A stretch of 33,685 bases of DNA from Strigomonas culicis (Eukaryota > Euglenozoa > Kinetoplastea > Trypanosomatida > Trypanosomatidae), in contig AUXH01000157.1 of the NCBI GenBank assembly GCA_000482145.1, positions 1-33,685 on the forward strand, in the 5' to 3' direction. The first letter of the stretch is position 1; the number at the start of each line of letters is the position of its first letter. Made by a program: the position numbers and the translations under genes. The notes below the pieces were generated by a model. The model was not told the origin of the DNA. It saw only the letters and a list, made by a program, of their open reading frames with translations, and did not search any database. Of the stretch, positions 17,540-27,161 are shown piece by piece.

Positions 17540-20473
17540 TCACTGCATCGAGAACTTCAACCCGGAGCTTCCCTTCTTCGTCGGCTTCACAATAGTAAAC
17601 TCCGACAGGCTCTGATCCGACGGCCTCGACGACAGCGACTTCGCACCGCACGGCAGCGAGTGGCGCCGGTGGGGGTCCGCCACCAGATCGGGCGACGACT
17701 GCTCCGCTGAGCTGTTCAGGTCCTCATAGCCGCCGTTGAGCGGCTCCTCCGTGTAGTAGCTCTTGAAGAGGTCCTCCTTCTCCCCCATGAACAGCACGGG
17801 GTGGGTCGACATGCGCATCCGCAGGCCGATGTCGTCCTCGTCGCCACGGTGGCCTTCCAGCATGAGGCTGCCGCCGCTGTTGTACTGCTCGCCGGTGAGC
17901 GTGGGGGGCAGCGACAGGCGGCTCGCACTGGGGCTGCTGGTGAGGGAGCTCACCATGGGGTGCAGCAGCCCGGAGGTGGGCCGCGGCAGCGGCGAGCGGT
18001 CCTTGCCGTCCGCGCCGCGGTGGAGCAGCAGCGACTCCTGCTGCAGCTGCCGCTCGTCCACCTCGATGAGGTACAGCTCGTCCGCGCGCCGCGCGCGCAG
18101 CAGCAGCTCGCGCAGCGGCTGTGCGTAGCTCGCGAAATCCTGCAGCGCGACCTTCACCACATGCCGCGCGCGGCTCGCCTCGACGAGCGTCGCCAGCACA
18201 TGCAGGATCTGCTGCTGCCGCTCGATGAGCGCGACCATCTCGTCGTGCTGCTGCGCGCCGCGGTCGCGCGGCGGCGTGGCCGGCAGCAGCCGCATCGACT
18301 CGCTGCGCTGCAGGCACGGCACGACGGGCAAGAACGTGAGCGTCAGCAGCAGCGGCGGCTCGTCCTCCGCGTCGGCGCCCTGCTGGACGGCGAAGCGCAG
18401 GAAGGGGTACGGGTGCGCCTCCTGCGGCACCTCCTTGCCCAGCGGCGCCAGGTGGTGCACCGAGTGCGTGACGCTGATCACCTCGTCGTAGCCGAAGTGC
18501 AGCCGCGTCTCCCCGAAGGAGTTCACGAACAGGAGGTGGGTCTCACTGAGGACGAGGAAGATGTCGCGGCACTGCGCCAGCACGCCGCACGCGTCGGGCC
18601 CCACCGCGGTCTCGTCCATCGAGCACGAGCCGTAGCCGGCGCGGCTCGTGTAGGACGACGACTGCCCGAGCGAGATGGACGGCGGCGACAAGCGCGGCAC
18701 CGGCTCCGGCATCACAATGGCGTGCGGGCACCCGCCGCCCGCCGGGTCGCTCGTGCTGCCGAAGCGCGAACGACCCGGCGCCGGCGTGCTCAGCGTCAGC
18801 TGCACCGTGTCCCACGACGCGGACGGGTGCGCACCGCTGCGCGAGGAGGCGACGGTGTAGATGCCGTGCGTCCCGCCCCTGCTGCCGCCGCACGCCGGGC
18901 ACGGCGCCGGCCGCATCGCCGGCGAGAGCAGGTGCGGCCCCTGCGGCAGCGCCTCCACGACGAGAAAGCCGCGCTCGCAGCTGTACGTCGTGTGCGCGGC
19001 GAGGGGCAGGAAGGCGCACCAGAGGTAGAGCGGCACGCGCGCGAAGGGGAGTTGGTGGCGCGGGTCGCACAGCCGCCGCACGTAGTGCTCCCACGTCAGG
19101 TGAGACGGCGTGATCGCCTCCACCTCCTCCTTGAACACGCAGTAGTAGCTCGCCGGCGCGTCGCGCGCGGTGGGCGTGCGGCGCGGCGCCGCGCCGCGCA
19201 CCACCTGGTGTCGCAGCACCTCGTGCAGGAAGTCGAAGACGTCCTCCTGACAGGCGAAGCGGAGGCGCACCGCGAGGCGGTCCGCCTCAGCGGCGGCCGG
19301 CGCGTCCGCCTGCGGAAAGTACTGCCGCTCCGCCGCGGACACCGGCGAGGCGCCCGGCGTGGCGCTGGGGGTGGTCGAGCTCGAGCCGTGGTGCCGCCGG
19401 CGCCGCTCCTTCGGCGGCGACGCCAGGCCGATCTTGGCGAGTAGGTGGCGCAGCGTCCCTCTGCCGGTCTTGCGGCCGCCGTCCTTCTTCGTGGCGGCGC
19501 TGTCACCGCCGCCGGGGCCGCCCGCGGCGGACCCGCCGAGGAGGATGCCGTGGCGCGCCGCGCGGTGCGCCATCGCGTGGGCGGCCCCGCTGCCCTGCCG
19601 GCTGAGCGCGCGGCCGCCGCGCTCCCCCTTCGGCCGCGCGGCCCGGTGGCAGGCGGCGGTGAGCTCCACCTCCAGCAGGTCCGCGATGCGCTGGATGCGC
19701 AGGTCAGTGCCGCCGCCGTGCGCGTGGGTGTGGAGCGCCGCCGCCGTCAGCGGCCGGCCCCCCGCCCGCGCCGCCGCGGCGCCGTGGCGCTCCGCGCTGC
19801 TGTCCGTCGCCGTCGGCGTCGCGGCGCCCGGCAGCGTGCCGTGGCTCGCCGGGCGGCTCAGCGCCCCGAAGAGGTAGTTGCTGTTGGAGCACGGCACCGA
19901 GGATGAGGTGTCCTGCCGCGGCAGCCGCATGCGGCGGTGGGTCGGCAGGCGCGTGGCCTCGAGCGTGGGCCCGGGCCCCTCGTCGCCGTGCGCCTCCGCG
20001 TGCACCGCCGCGAGCCGCCGCCGCAGCTCCACCTCGCCGTCCACCTCACCGTCGCTGTCGCCGCCCAGCAGCGGCGGCGAGGCCGCGGGGAAGTCCGGCG
20101 CGCCGCCGGTGGGCGTGCCGCCGAGGCTCGTGCCCGCGCGCGGGGTGCTGTGCGACGTGTACGTCTGCCGCGCCTCCGCGGGGTGGAGCCGCAGCCGCAG
20201 CCCCGCGCGCATCTCCGCCGACAGCGGGTAGCGCGCCGCGCGCGGCTCCAGCGCCTCCACCTCCAGCAGCGTCGCGTAGTGCGGCGGCGCCGCCGCGGCG
20301 GGGTCCATCCGCACCCCGATGTAGGGCGCAAGGCTGCGGCGGCGGTCCGCGGCGGGCGGCGCGGTCAGCAGCACCTGCACGACGGCGCCGCGCCACTGCG
20401 GCGAGGCGGAGGTCTGCAGCTCCACGTGGTACGGCTGTGTGCACGTCCCTGTCCGCGTCTGTGTGAGGGGCAT
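17540..20473 (-). CDS. Large hypothetical protein (977 aa), possible PH/GRAM-like segments
   Basis: 977 aa from the ATG at 20473, where gene-like composition begins. I do not recognise the family. Residues about 1-100 look partly folded (YHVELQTSASPQWRGAVVQV, YATLLEVEAL). Residues 110-390 are disordered Gly/Ser/Ala/Arg-rich sequence with a basic patch (KERRRRHHG, ~355-363). Residues 399-530 look folded: LAVRLRFACQEDVFDFLHEV, YYCVFKEEVEAITPSHLTWEHYVRRL, PLYLWCAFLPLAAHTTYSC, ERGFLVVEALP, and a CPAC motif at about 525-528. A later block (about 650-715) with FLVLSETHLLFVNSFGET and FGYDEVISVTHSVHHL has the strand pattern of a PH or GRAM domain. It is followed by a helical stretch (DEMVALIERQQQILHVLATL and beyond). 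The tail is Ser-rich, ending FTIVKPTKKGSSGLKFSM. The PH/GRAM reading is only pattern-based. No catalytic motif was seen. Confidence 0.82.
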   Translation of the reverse strand: MPLTQTRTGTCTQPYHVELQTSASPQWRGAVVQVLLTAPPAADRRRSLAPYIGVRMDPAAAAPPHYATLLEVEALEPRAARYPLSAEMRAGLRLRLHPAEARQTYTSHSTPRAGTSLGGTPTGGAPDFPAASPPLLGGDSDGEVDGEVELRRRLAAVHAEAHGDEGPGPTLEATRLPTHRRMRLPRQDTSSSVPCSNSNYLFGALSRPASHGTLPGAATPTATDSSAERHGAAAARAGGRPLTAAALHTHAHGGGTDLRIQRIADLLEVELTAACHRAARPKGERGGRALSRQGSGAAHAMAHRAARHGILLGGSAAGGPGGGDSAATKKDGGRKTGRGTLRHLLAKIGLASPPKERRRRHHGSSSTTPSATPGASPVSAAERQYFPQADAPAAAEADRLAVRLRFACQEDVFDFLHEVLRHQVVRGAAPRRTPTARDAPASYYCVFKEEVEAITPSHLTWEHYVRRLCDPRHQLPFARVPLYLWCAFLPLAAHTTYSCERGFLVVEALPQGPHLLSPAMRPAPCPACGGSRGGTHGIYTVASSRSGAHPSASWDTVQLTLSTPAPGRSRFGSTSDPAGGGCPHAIVMPEPVPRLSPPSISLGQSSSYTSRAGYGSCSMDETAVGPDACGVLAQCRDIFLVLSETHLLFVNSFGETRLHFGYDEVISVTHSVHHLAPLGKEVPQEAHPYPFLRFAVQQGADAEDEPPLLLTLTFLPVVPCLQRSESMRLLPATPPRDRGAQQHDEMVALIERQQQILHVLATLVEASRARHVVKVALQDFASYAQPLRELLLRARRADELYLIEVDERQLQQESLLLHRGADGKDRSPLPRPTSGLLHPMVSSLTSSPSASRLSLPPTLTGEQYNSGGSLMLEGHRGDEDDIGLRMRMSTHPVLFMGEKEDLFKSYYTEEPLNGGYEDLNSSAEQSSPDLVADPHRRHSLPCGAKSLSSRPSDQSLSEFTIVKPTKKGSSGLKFSMQ

Positions 20474-22585
20474 GGCGCGTCGCGGTGCGGGGGCAGGCGA
20501 GGCGACACACGCAGACGGTGTGGGGGTGTGTTGTGGCGCGCCTAGAACGCGCCAAAAAAAAAAAGAAAAAAAGTAGCTAGTTCACCCGCACTGGGGGAGG
20601 TTTGGCAGAGCAACACGAAGGGAACGAGTACTTAGGGAGACAGGTAGAAAGAAAAACACCGGCAAGACAGATGAAGATCTGTCTCATTTACGATACAAGT
20701 GACTATACGAAGAACCACAAAAAAGAAAAACAGAGAAAGAGAGAACGAGAGAGAAAGAGAGACAGATGCTGCATAGGAGCAGAAGTAGCGACACTTGTCA
20801 GAAAAGACAAACTGGTGCCACAGCACCACGTGCCACAGGGATCGTCATGGCACGCCTACTAAAAGAAAGAAGAGAGAGAAACAAGAGCTTTTAACGTGTA
20901 TCCTTATCAAATTCTCGACAGAAATGAAATACTGTTCAACTTTCGTCGAGGAATAAAGCATTCGTGAAGAAAAAATGAGTGGGTATAAGAAGGACAACGA
21001 AAAAAAAAAAAGCAAGTTCACTCACATGAAAGTGAAGCGAAAATACGTCTGAGAAATGAAAAAAAACAAATAACAAACATATAAAAATAATAAAAACGAG
21101 TAATTGAATAATTGAATGAACGTGTATAAAAAGAGTGAATTCGGAAGTGTGGAACAAAAAAAATACAGCATTGTACGTAATACAGAAGAGGGGCCCGTAC
21201 ACGGTAAGGTAGCAAATTAGTACATGGTAAAGGTTTACTGTTCATTTATCTTCCGAATGCATAGTGGTAAGTAAAGATATGACACTCTTCTTGCTTCCTT
21301 CGGTTCTTTTTCTTTTCATGCTGCACAGATCGCTAATGTACATTTTTTTTTGATGGATTTATGTTTGACGGAAACTGATTCAAAAAGAGTGTTCACTTTT
21401 CATCTGTAGCTGTTGTTTGAGACAACGATTATTTTTTAATTTTTGTCTTTCTCTTTTTTTTCTTTCGTTACTTATTTTATTCTATATTTTTTTTGTTTGT
21501 TTTAGCGATCATGGAGGGGGAGAGGATTAGCTGGCTCTCTTTAATGGTATAGCAAAGAGAGAAGATAAGATGGTTTCATTTCTTTTTATATCACTTTCCT
21601 TTTGTATATACAGAGAGTATACTAATTTCAAAAAAAAAACAAGTAGACTTCCCTCTACAAAAAGGAGGAGTTTCAAAGAACAAACCGAGCAAAGAAGAAA
21701 ATAAAATGTAGCTATATGGTAATGAGTTGTTCAACAACATTATGTATTGAATGAACCAAAAAAAAAGGAAACAAAGAAAAAGTATAATATATAATTATGT
21801 ATATATTAACTTGTCAAAGGTACTAATTGGGGTTATAGGTAAACAATTAGAGACCCAAGATGTGGATTGATGAATATGACTTCTGGACACATTGTCGCAT
21901 TGTGCAAAAACACAATAGCAAAGATACGTCCCCTATTTCAACCAGAAAGCAAAAAACAAATATAAACAATTTTCCCCGTAATATTCAAGCAAAAAGAAAA
22001 TTTCATTCCAATACACATCCATTCAGAAAAGGGAAAAAAAACAAATGTGACTTCAAGTGGGTTTTTTTTATCCCTCATTTTGTTTTTCTTACCTTTAGTC
22101 CTGTAGGTTAAGAAAAGAAACAGATGGAACAGGCTCTTTTTTATTATTATTACTATTGAGTTCTCACTTTTCATTCATCAAACCCAAAGACGAAAAAAAC
22201 TAAAGAAAAAGAGAATCAAAAATACTTTAAAAAAAAAGCCGTCCAAGGAGCGCAAAAGTAACGAAACAGAATTGATAGAAGGAATCTGTCAGCGTGTGTT
22301 CTAGAGGTGATCCACTAGACGTGGCTCACCTTCTCATGGTTTTTTTGTATTGCATACGGGAGCTGACAGACCCAACACAAAATGTAAAAGCAAAAATAAA
22401 AAAAGGAGAGAGGCAAAATAAAAAAAAAGAGAAGAAACCAACAAAAATGAAAAATGAAAAAGTAAACAAAGAAAAACAGAAACAACTAACGAGGAAATCA
22501 AAAGAAACGGGGGAAAGCAAAAAAAAAAAATGTAAAGCAAAAAACAAAACAAACGCCAGAGAGCAATCTGCATAGCATGGCGTAC
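20474..22585. other. 2.1-kb gene-free AT-rich gap
   Basis: This is the largest gap. Only Phe/Leu/Lys-rich artefact frames exist on either strand. It must hold the 3' flank of the small gene at 22586-23056 and the 5' flank of the 977-aa gene. A GC-richer patch at about 20760-20860 contains several adjacent hairpins. A (GA)n-like stretch lies just beside it at about 20735-20762. The rest (20900-22570) is A/T homopolymers with nothing recognisable; no tRNA or box C/D pattern was noticed. Confidence 0.55.
20767..20854. other. Cluster of adjacent hairpins, candidate structured RNA
   Basis: Four consecutive inverted repeats are visible: TGCT/AGCA (20767-20781), TTGTC/GACAA with a 6-nt loop (20795-20810), TGGTGC/GCACCA with a 4-nt loop (20813-20828), and CGTGCCA/TGGCACG with a 12-nt loop (20829-20854). 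The last two abut. The region is a GC-richer island within an AT-rich gap, about 380 nt upstream of the 977-aa gene. Strand cannot be decided from symmetric stems. Function not known. Confidence 0.45.
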
Positions 22586-23056
22586 TCAGCACAAGGATAA
22601 GAGGAGCTCGGCAGCCGCCACGCTCGCGCAGGATCGCACCTTCCGCTGCCGGCGCACCTCCTCCGTCAGCGGCGGCTCCCCGCGCCGCTCCAACCGCGCG
22701 CGCTGGGCCGCGCTGCCCTCCGCGTCATCCACGCACGGGAAGCGGATCGCGCCCGTGTCCGCCGTGTCGTCGCGGATGCCGAAGGAACGGTTGAGCTGGG
22801 AGTCGCTGTCCGCCTGGATGGGCGCCACCTCCTCGCCGCTGCCCTCCTCCGCCCCCCAGTTCAGCGGCGCCAAGCCGGCCCCATGTAGGTGCACGACAAG
22901 GCCTTGTGAGGCGGGGCCGCGCGCCGCGCTGGGCGTGGGCGAGCCCGCCGACACGGTGAGCGGCGCCGGTGAGGAGACGCCGCTGAGGTCCCACGCCTTC
23001 CCGCGCGCGTAGCAGCAGAACTCGCCATCCGTCTCGAGGATATGGGGCAGTGACAT
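22586..23056 (-). CDS. Small hypothetical protein (156 aa)
   Basis: The ATG at 23056 opens a 156-codon frame ending in TGA. The GC-rich block coincides with the frame, and the same-strand orientation and ordinary amino acid mix argue that it is coding. The N-terminus (MSLPHILETDGEFCCYARG) looks ordered and is followed by a Ser/Pro/Ala-rich stretch. A middle segment (QADSDSQLNRSFGIRDD, TGAIRFPCVDDAEG) may be the conserved core. The C-terminus is a basic/Ala helix ending AAAELLLSLC. Two Cys near the N-terminus and three near the C-terminal half do not form an evident zinc site. A polypyrimidine stretch (plus 23138-23178 read on minus) and a CAG downstream of it can serve as splice acceptor. Family unknown. 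Confidence 0.7.
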   Translation of the reverse strand: MSLPHILETDGEFCCYARGKAWDLSGVSSPAPLTVSAGSPTPSAARGPASQGLVVHLHGAGLAPLNWGAEEGSGEEVAPIQADSDSQLNRSFGIRDDTADTGAIRFPCVDDAEGSAAQRARLERRGEPPLTEEVRRQRKVRSCASVAAAELLLSLC

Positions 23057-23281
23057 GCTGGGTCTGGGTGCTGCGGTGTGTATGCGGAACCTTTTCTTCC
23101 TTTATTTTATTTTTTCTCCTGTTTTGGGTAAAAGTGAGAAACAATAAAGAAAAAAAAACAATAAAAGTAAAAAATAGATCAACTTACTCTGATGGCCTAA
23201 AGATCTGCGAGAGAAAACAAAATGTATATCGAATAAGTTATAAGAGTGTAACGATGTATACGCCTGTCTTATTCTTTCTAT

Positions 23282-23307
23282 TATATATATATATATATAT
23301 ATATATA
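23282..23307. repeat. (TA)13 microsatellite
   Basis: A perfect TA run, the longest in the window. Confidence 0.95.
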
Positions 23308-23556
23308 CACCGTCGATGTAAACTAATTAAAAAAGAAAGAAAACAACGAACCAAAAAGGTATCAAAAAATACAGAAAGAATTAATTATACCTTTGATAAC
23401 ACCGGTGTTATATTGCCTCTTTTGTTTCCTTTTTTTCCTTTTCTACTTACTATTATTTACGAGAGGAAAGGGAAAAAAAATACACACAAGAGACTTCAAG
23501 GTGGTCGAAAACAGCGGAACAAAGCCAAGAAAAGAAAAACGGTGGATAAAAAAAGG

Positions 23557-23572
23557 TATATATATATATATA
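23557..23572. repeat. (TA)8 microsatellite
   Basis: A perfect TA run in A-rich surroundings. Confidence 0.95.
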
Positions 23573-23729
23573 TGTGTAAACAAAAACAAAAAACGGGGCG
23601 CGAAAAGAAGGTAAAGTAACAAGGAAAAACTAGCAAACAGAAAAAAAAAGAAGATAATGAATCAATTATAGTATAACAAAAAAAGTGAAAACTAGAAACA
23701 AAAACTATTGGGAGTATCAAAAGTCAAAA

Positions 23730-23747
23730 GAGAGAGAGAGAGAGAGA
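23730..23747. repeat. (GA)9 microsatellite
   Basis: A GA dinucleotide run; it reads (TC)n on the coding strand. Confidence 0.95.
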
Positions 23748-23953
23748 AAAGAAAATCTTCATTATACACAACCAGAGAGGAAGAACAAAGCAATAGCACA
23801 TATTCAACAAAAAAAAAAACAGGTGCGCCACAAGTGTTCTCCTATCTTCCCGTTCTCAGTACGAAATGCACACACACTACTTCACTGGTAGCCGTACGTC
23901 CACAGAAAGAAAAAAAAGAAATCACAACAGAAAAAAAAAGTCATCCCTTAGAT

Positions 23954-24433
23954 TTAGTTCGACTTGCTCTCCTCCTCTGCGATGGTCTTGACGCACCCGT
24001 GGATCCGGAGGCCGCCGGTGGCCGCCACGCCGCCTGCGAGAATGCACTTGGTGAAGGCGTCGACGATCAGCTCGAGGTGCTCCGTGGAGGTGCAGCGCAG
24101 CATCCAGAACTCCTCCTTGGGGCTCTTCACCGTCACCGCCCCCGCCGGCGCGCCGCGCGCCGCCGCCGCCGCGTCGAAGCTGAAGTCGCGGAGCCCCTTC
24201 ACATAGAAGGACAGCCGCGCTGCGCTGCTGCGGAAGTCGTCCTCCACGTAGCGCTCGCTGTACGTCGGCCACAGCCGCACCTCCGTCAGCTTCAGCCGCC
24301 GCTCGAACACCTGATCGGGCCGCTCTTTCCCGCTGAGGTAGAGCAGGCCCTCCGCGGGGAACAGCGTCATCACGCGCGTGCTCCACTCATCGTAGCTGTA
24401 GCGCCCCTGCTTGTCAATGGTAAAGCGTAGCAT
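23954..24433 (-). CDS. PHL-1: PH-like small protein, diverged member at the left end of the array
   Basis: 159 aa from the ATG at 24433, directly preceded on the coding strand by TTGGCAG, so a splice acceptor may abut the start. Family signatures in order: MLRFTIDKQG (1-10), WSTRV (17-21), LLYLSGKERP (30-39), LTEVRLWPTY (49-58), FYVKG (76-80), FWMLRC (109-114) and a terminal helix (EHLELIVDAFTKC). The alternation of short strands ending in a W-x-L-R strand plus helix is the pattern of a pleckstrin-homology-type domain filling the whole protein. An Ala/Gly insert (88-98) precedes the last strand. It lacks the 'YWKLRF/DAV.AIRG' wording of the central copies and so is an older branch. No membrane segment or catalytic motif. 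Role unknown; lipid or peptide binding would be the PH-family expectation. Confidence 0.85.
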   Translation of the reverse strand: MLRFTIDKQGRYSYDEWSTRVMTLFPAEGLLYLSGKERPDQVFERRLKLTEVRLWPTYSERYVEDDFRSSAARLSFYVKGLRDFSFDAAAAARGAPAGAVTVKSPKEEFWMLRCTSTEHLELIVDAFTKCILAGGVAATGGLRIHGCVKTIAEEESKSN

Positions 24434-24651
24434 CTGCCAACCGACAAAATAAATAAATAAATAAAAAAGAAGAGAGCCTACACGTGAGCATGCATGTCAT
24501 GTGAGAGAGTGACGGAGAGAGAGGGGCAGCGGTACGGTGGACAGACGCAGCGTTGGGGTAGCACAGCAAAACACACGCGCGAGATCGCCCCACACGTTAT
24601 GGCCTCCCCTGTATGTAGACGGTGAACACCCGTAAAGAATCATCCTCTGGT

Positions 24652-24930
24652 TTAATATACAAGAAGGCGCACGCGGCTACCCCCCTGGTGGTCTCCACGG
24701 AGCTGGACGAGGCGCCGCCCCGCCGCACGCGCCGGGCCTCCGTTCGGCAGCGTCGGTGTCAGCGCGCGCAGCGGGGTGGTGGCCGCGACGCCGGCGGTGG
24801 CAGAGCACCGCCGGGGGGCCCTGGCAGCCGCGGTACGTGGCGCCGCCGGTGAGAGGCACACCGCCCGCACGCGCGCCGACCAGCGGTCGACCGACCGGCT
24901 GCCCTCCCCCTACACGATGCACTGAAGCAT
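24652..24930 (-). pseudogene. PHL pseudogene: dead copy of the PH-like array gene
   Basis: In the gap between PHL-2 and PHL-1 a GC-rich block on the coding strand begins with an ATG at 24930 and reads MLQCIV, a TAG stop, then GEGSRSVDRWSARVRAVCLS. This matches the family start (MLRFTIDK ... DEWSTRVMTL in PHL-1; MQFIVDK ... WSSRV in PHL-6) in both register and length, with the in-frame stop at codon 7 where the family has K/D. After about codon 30 similarity fades and no single frame continues the domain. The LWPxY and WxLRF blocks are absent, implying frameshifts or deletion. The frame stops at 24652. GC content is gene-like, unlike spacer. Called a decayed family member on position, start motif and WSARV. 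Confidence 0.62.
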
Positions 24931-25376
24931 GGTGAACAGCGCGGTGAGAAAAGAGAGACACAACAACGAACAAAAAGAACTAGAAGTCGTCAGTAGAAAT
25001 CTTGGAAGCAGCGCAGAACGGCATCCTAACAGACGCGGGAGGATAGATAAGGAAACGATATGACTGTCCATGGTACCGCAGGAAACAGTAACAACATAAT
25101 CCCCCTTCGGGACGAAAGGAAACGTAAAACAGTACAAAAGGCACAACAGGAAGATTGAGGATTTATTCAGCATATCACGTCCTTTAGACGTTCACGAATT
25201 CAAAAAACGATGTGTTTCACGCAATTATGCTGATCTCGCTATCACGTAAGAGAGAGAAAAACAAAAACCGAAAATCAATGATGAAATGTAAAAAAAAAAC
25301 GAAAATAGAAGAGAGAGGTGAGAAGAAAACAAAACGAACAATAAAAAAGAAAAAAACGTTCGTTAAGATGCTAAGA
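24931..25376. other. AT-rich spacer right of the PHL pseudogene
   Basis: No gene seen. It is the 3' flank of PHL-2 and the former 5' flank of the dead copy. About 25010-25200 is less A/T-monotonous than typical spacer here but has no convincing frame. Confidence 0.5.
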
Positions 25377-25862
25377 CTACTCCAGATGATCCAAAGCCGA
25401 TTCCATCTTCACGTGGGTCTCCTTCTCCACCTCCTCCAAGGAGCCCTTTATCAGGACCGGTGAGTTCTTCTCGCAGCCACGGATGGCGTCCACCGCGTCC
25501 TTCAGCGTCGCGTAGTCGGGGAATCGGAGCTTCCAGTACGTGTGGTTGGACTGCTGCTCGATGGGGAACTTCGAGTTGGGGTCGTAGAAGACGCCGCGCA
25601 GGCCGACGACCAGCTTCGTGGCCTCGCCCTCGCCCACGATGGTGCGGTCGATGAACTCGCCGTGGTAGTGCGGCCACAAGCAGATCTCGTGCACGATGAT
25701 GCGGTGGTGGTCCAGGATATCGGGGTGGTGCTTCTTGCTGATGAGCGCGCTGTGCGGGTCGTCGTCCTTCACGCGCACAACGACCGATAGAATGCGGTGC
25801 GTCCACGTTGGCAGCACGTAGCCCTCCTTCTCCACCTTGAAACGGACAGTGCTGTACGACAT
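25377..25862 (-). CDS. PHL-2: PH-like small protein
   Basis: 161 aa from the ATG at 25862. A further in-frame ATG 17 codons upstream is rejected because MSYSTVRFKVEKEG aligns with the starts of PHL-3 to -5. Signatures: PTWTHRI (18-24), DDDPHSALISKKHHPD (34-48), HEICLWPHYHGEF (58-70), KLVVGLRG (83-90), YWKLRFPD (109-116), LKDAVDAIRG (120-129) and a Glu/Lys-rich terminal helix (SLEEVEKE). It clearly groups with PHL-3, -4 and -5 but is the most diverged of the four, mostly in the loop between LRG and YWKLRF (NSKFPIEQQSNH). One PH-like domain with no other domain. Function unknown. Confidence 0.87.
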   Translation of the reverse strand: MSYSTVRFKVEKEGYVLPTWTHRILSVVVRVKDDDPHSALISKKHHPDILDHHRIIVHEICLWPHYHGEFIDRTIVGEGEATKLVVGLRGVFYDPNSKFPIEQQSNHTYWKLRFPDYATLKDAVDAIRGCEKNSPVLIKGSLEEVEKETHVKMESALDHLE

Positions 25863-26202
25863 AGTGATGACTGTGGGGTTCGAGAGAGGTGGCGAGGCGA
25901 TGGTACGACGCAAAGAAAGCTGAAAACGGAAAGAGTATCCTTATCGCGATAGAGACGTATAGAGAAGAGGAGAAAGAAGGCGTTGGTAGGCACGCGAACA
26001 AGTCCAGCCGCTGAGGCCATCGGTATAACGCAAATAAATAAAACAAAAACAATAGAGAATCGACAAAGGAAAAAAAAAAATAAGGTGATGTTGCGTCATT
26101 TGAATGCAGACAGACTATCAAAAATATTGAGAAAAAAAAGTCAAAACAAACGTTAGGCATGGGTAATAAACCGATACATGTATATATATAAAAAAAAACG
26201 AA
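25863..26202. other. Spacer between PHL-3 and PHL-2
   Basis: No gene seen. It holds the 3' flank of PHL-3 and the 5' flank of PHL-2, with A-rich runs at 26065-26165. Confidence 0.45.
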
Positions 26203-26700
26203 TTAGAAATAAGCACCTTCGGTATTTCCAAGAGTTGTGTGTATTTTTCGGTGTATCTCCTTCTCCAAGTCCTCCAGCGTGCCCGTCAGCGCCACAGGTG
26301 AGTGCGTCTCCGACCCACGGATGGCGATCACGGCATCCTTCAGCGTGGAAAAGTCAGAGAAGCGCAGCTTCCAGTAGCGGTAGTTGCCGGGCAACACCTT
26401 CACGTCCTTCGTCGCCGGGTCCAGCTCGATGCCGCGAATCGCAATAACCAGCTTTGCCTGTTCGCCCTCACTCAGGATGACGCGGTCCAGGTACTCGCTG
26501 TGGTAGTGCGGCCACAGATACACCTCGTGCGCAATGACTTGGTGGTGCACCAGCTTCTCCGGGTGGTTTTTCTTGCTGATGCGGACGATGTGCGAGTCGT
26601 CGTCCTTCATGCGGACGGGAACGGAGAGGACGCGGTCCGTCCACGTCGGCAGGTTCTCGCTCTCCTTCTCCACCGGGAACTGCACGCAGATGCCGGGCAT
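26203..26700 (-). CDS. PHL-3: PH-like small protein, central array copy
   Basis: 165 aa from the ATG at 26700. Signatures: FPVEKESENLPTWTDRV (8-24), ISKKNHPEKL (41-50), HEVYLWPHYHSEY (58-70), EGEQAKLVIAIRG (78-90), YWKLRF (109-114), LKDAVIAIRG (120-129), then SPVALTGTLEDLEKE. By eye about three quarters of residues match PHL-4, so these are recent duplicates. The tail after the terminal helix (HTTLGNTEGAYF) is unique and differs between copies. A run of eight G (26719-26726; C on the coding strand) lies just upstream. PH-like fold is inferred from the strand pattern and the final W-K-L-R-F strand plus helix. Confidence 0.88.
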   Translation of the reverse strand: MPGICVQFPVEKESENLPTWTDRVLSVPVRMKDDDSHIVRISKKNHPEKLVHHQVIAHEVYLWPHYHSEYLDRVILSEGEQAKLVIAIRGIELDPATKDVKVLPGNYRYWKLRFSDFSTLKDAVIAIRGSETHSPVALTGTLEDLEKEIHRKIHTTLGNTEGAYF

Positions 26701-27161
26701 CGGGTGGAAGTAAGGTGAGGGGGGGGATAACTCAACGGATGTGTGTCGCTAAATGAAAGATGTTATTTAGTGGTTGGGGAGAGAAAAGCAATACACACAT
26801 ACGTAGAAACACATTTACATTCATATAGGGTGAAGCAGGTAGCGCACCCTCAAGAGGTGAAACGGCACGACATGAAATTCGAAAAGAACGGCTTACGGAA
26901 AAAAAAAAGAAAAAAAAAGCGTAACATCGATCACGTGTGATGAAACTACTATTCGTATTAAAAAAGGAGAAATCCGAAAACTAAAAAAGAAAATCGTTTT
27001 TTTTGTTGTTTTGCGTACATCCGAGAAGACTGCTAACAGAATGGATGAAAACCAAAATGGTGTAAAAAGAAAAAAAAAGAATTTCACTATGAAAGAAAAA
27101 AAAACGTTATGCGAGTGAAAGGAAACAAAATACAAAAAATAAAAACAAATCCCTCAGTATC
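26701..27161. other. Spacer between PHL-4 and PHL-3
   Basis: No gene seen. It is A-rich on the plus strand, with several homopolymer runs at 26898-27150. Confidence 0.45.

Larger units (their letters stand above)
23057..23953. other. AT-rich spacer with microsatellites
   Basis: No gene seen. It holds the 3' flank of PHL-1 and the 5' flank of the 156-aa gene. Two (TA)n tracts and one (GA)n tract are listed separately. Confidence 0.55.

Noticed and set aside
20936..21202. Minus-strand 88-codon Phe/Ile/Leu-rich frame in the 2.1-kb gap
   Set aside because: It is read through A/T homopolymers; no GC-rich block or motif supports it. The same applies to frames at 22326-22592, 26893-27135 and 29697-30044.
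24622..24852. Plus-strand frame over the PHL pseudogene
   Set aside because: Arg/Gly-rich; the opposite strand carries the family start motif and fits the direction of all other genes.
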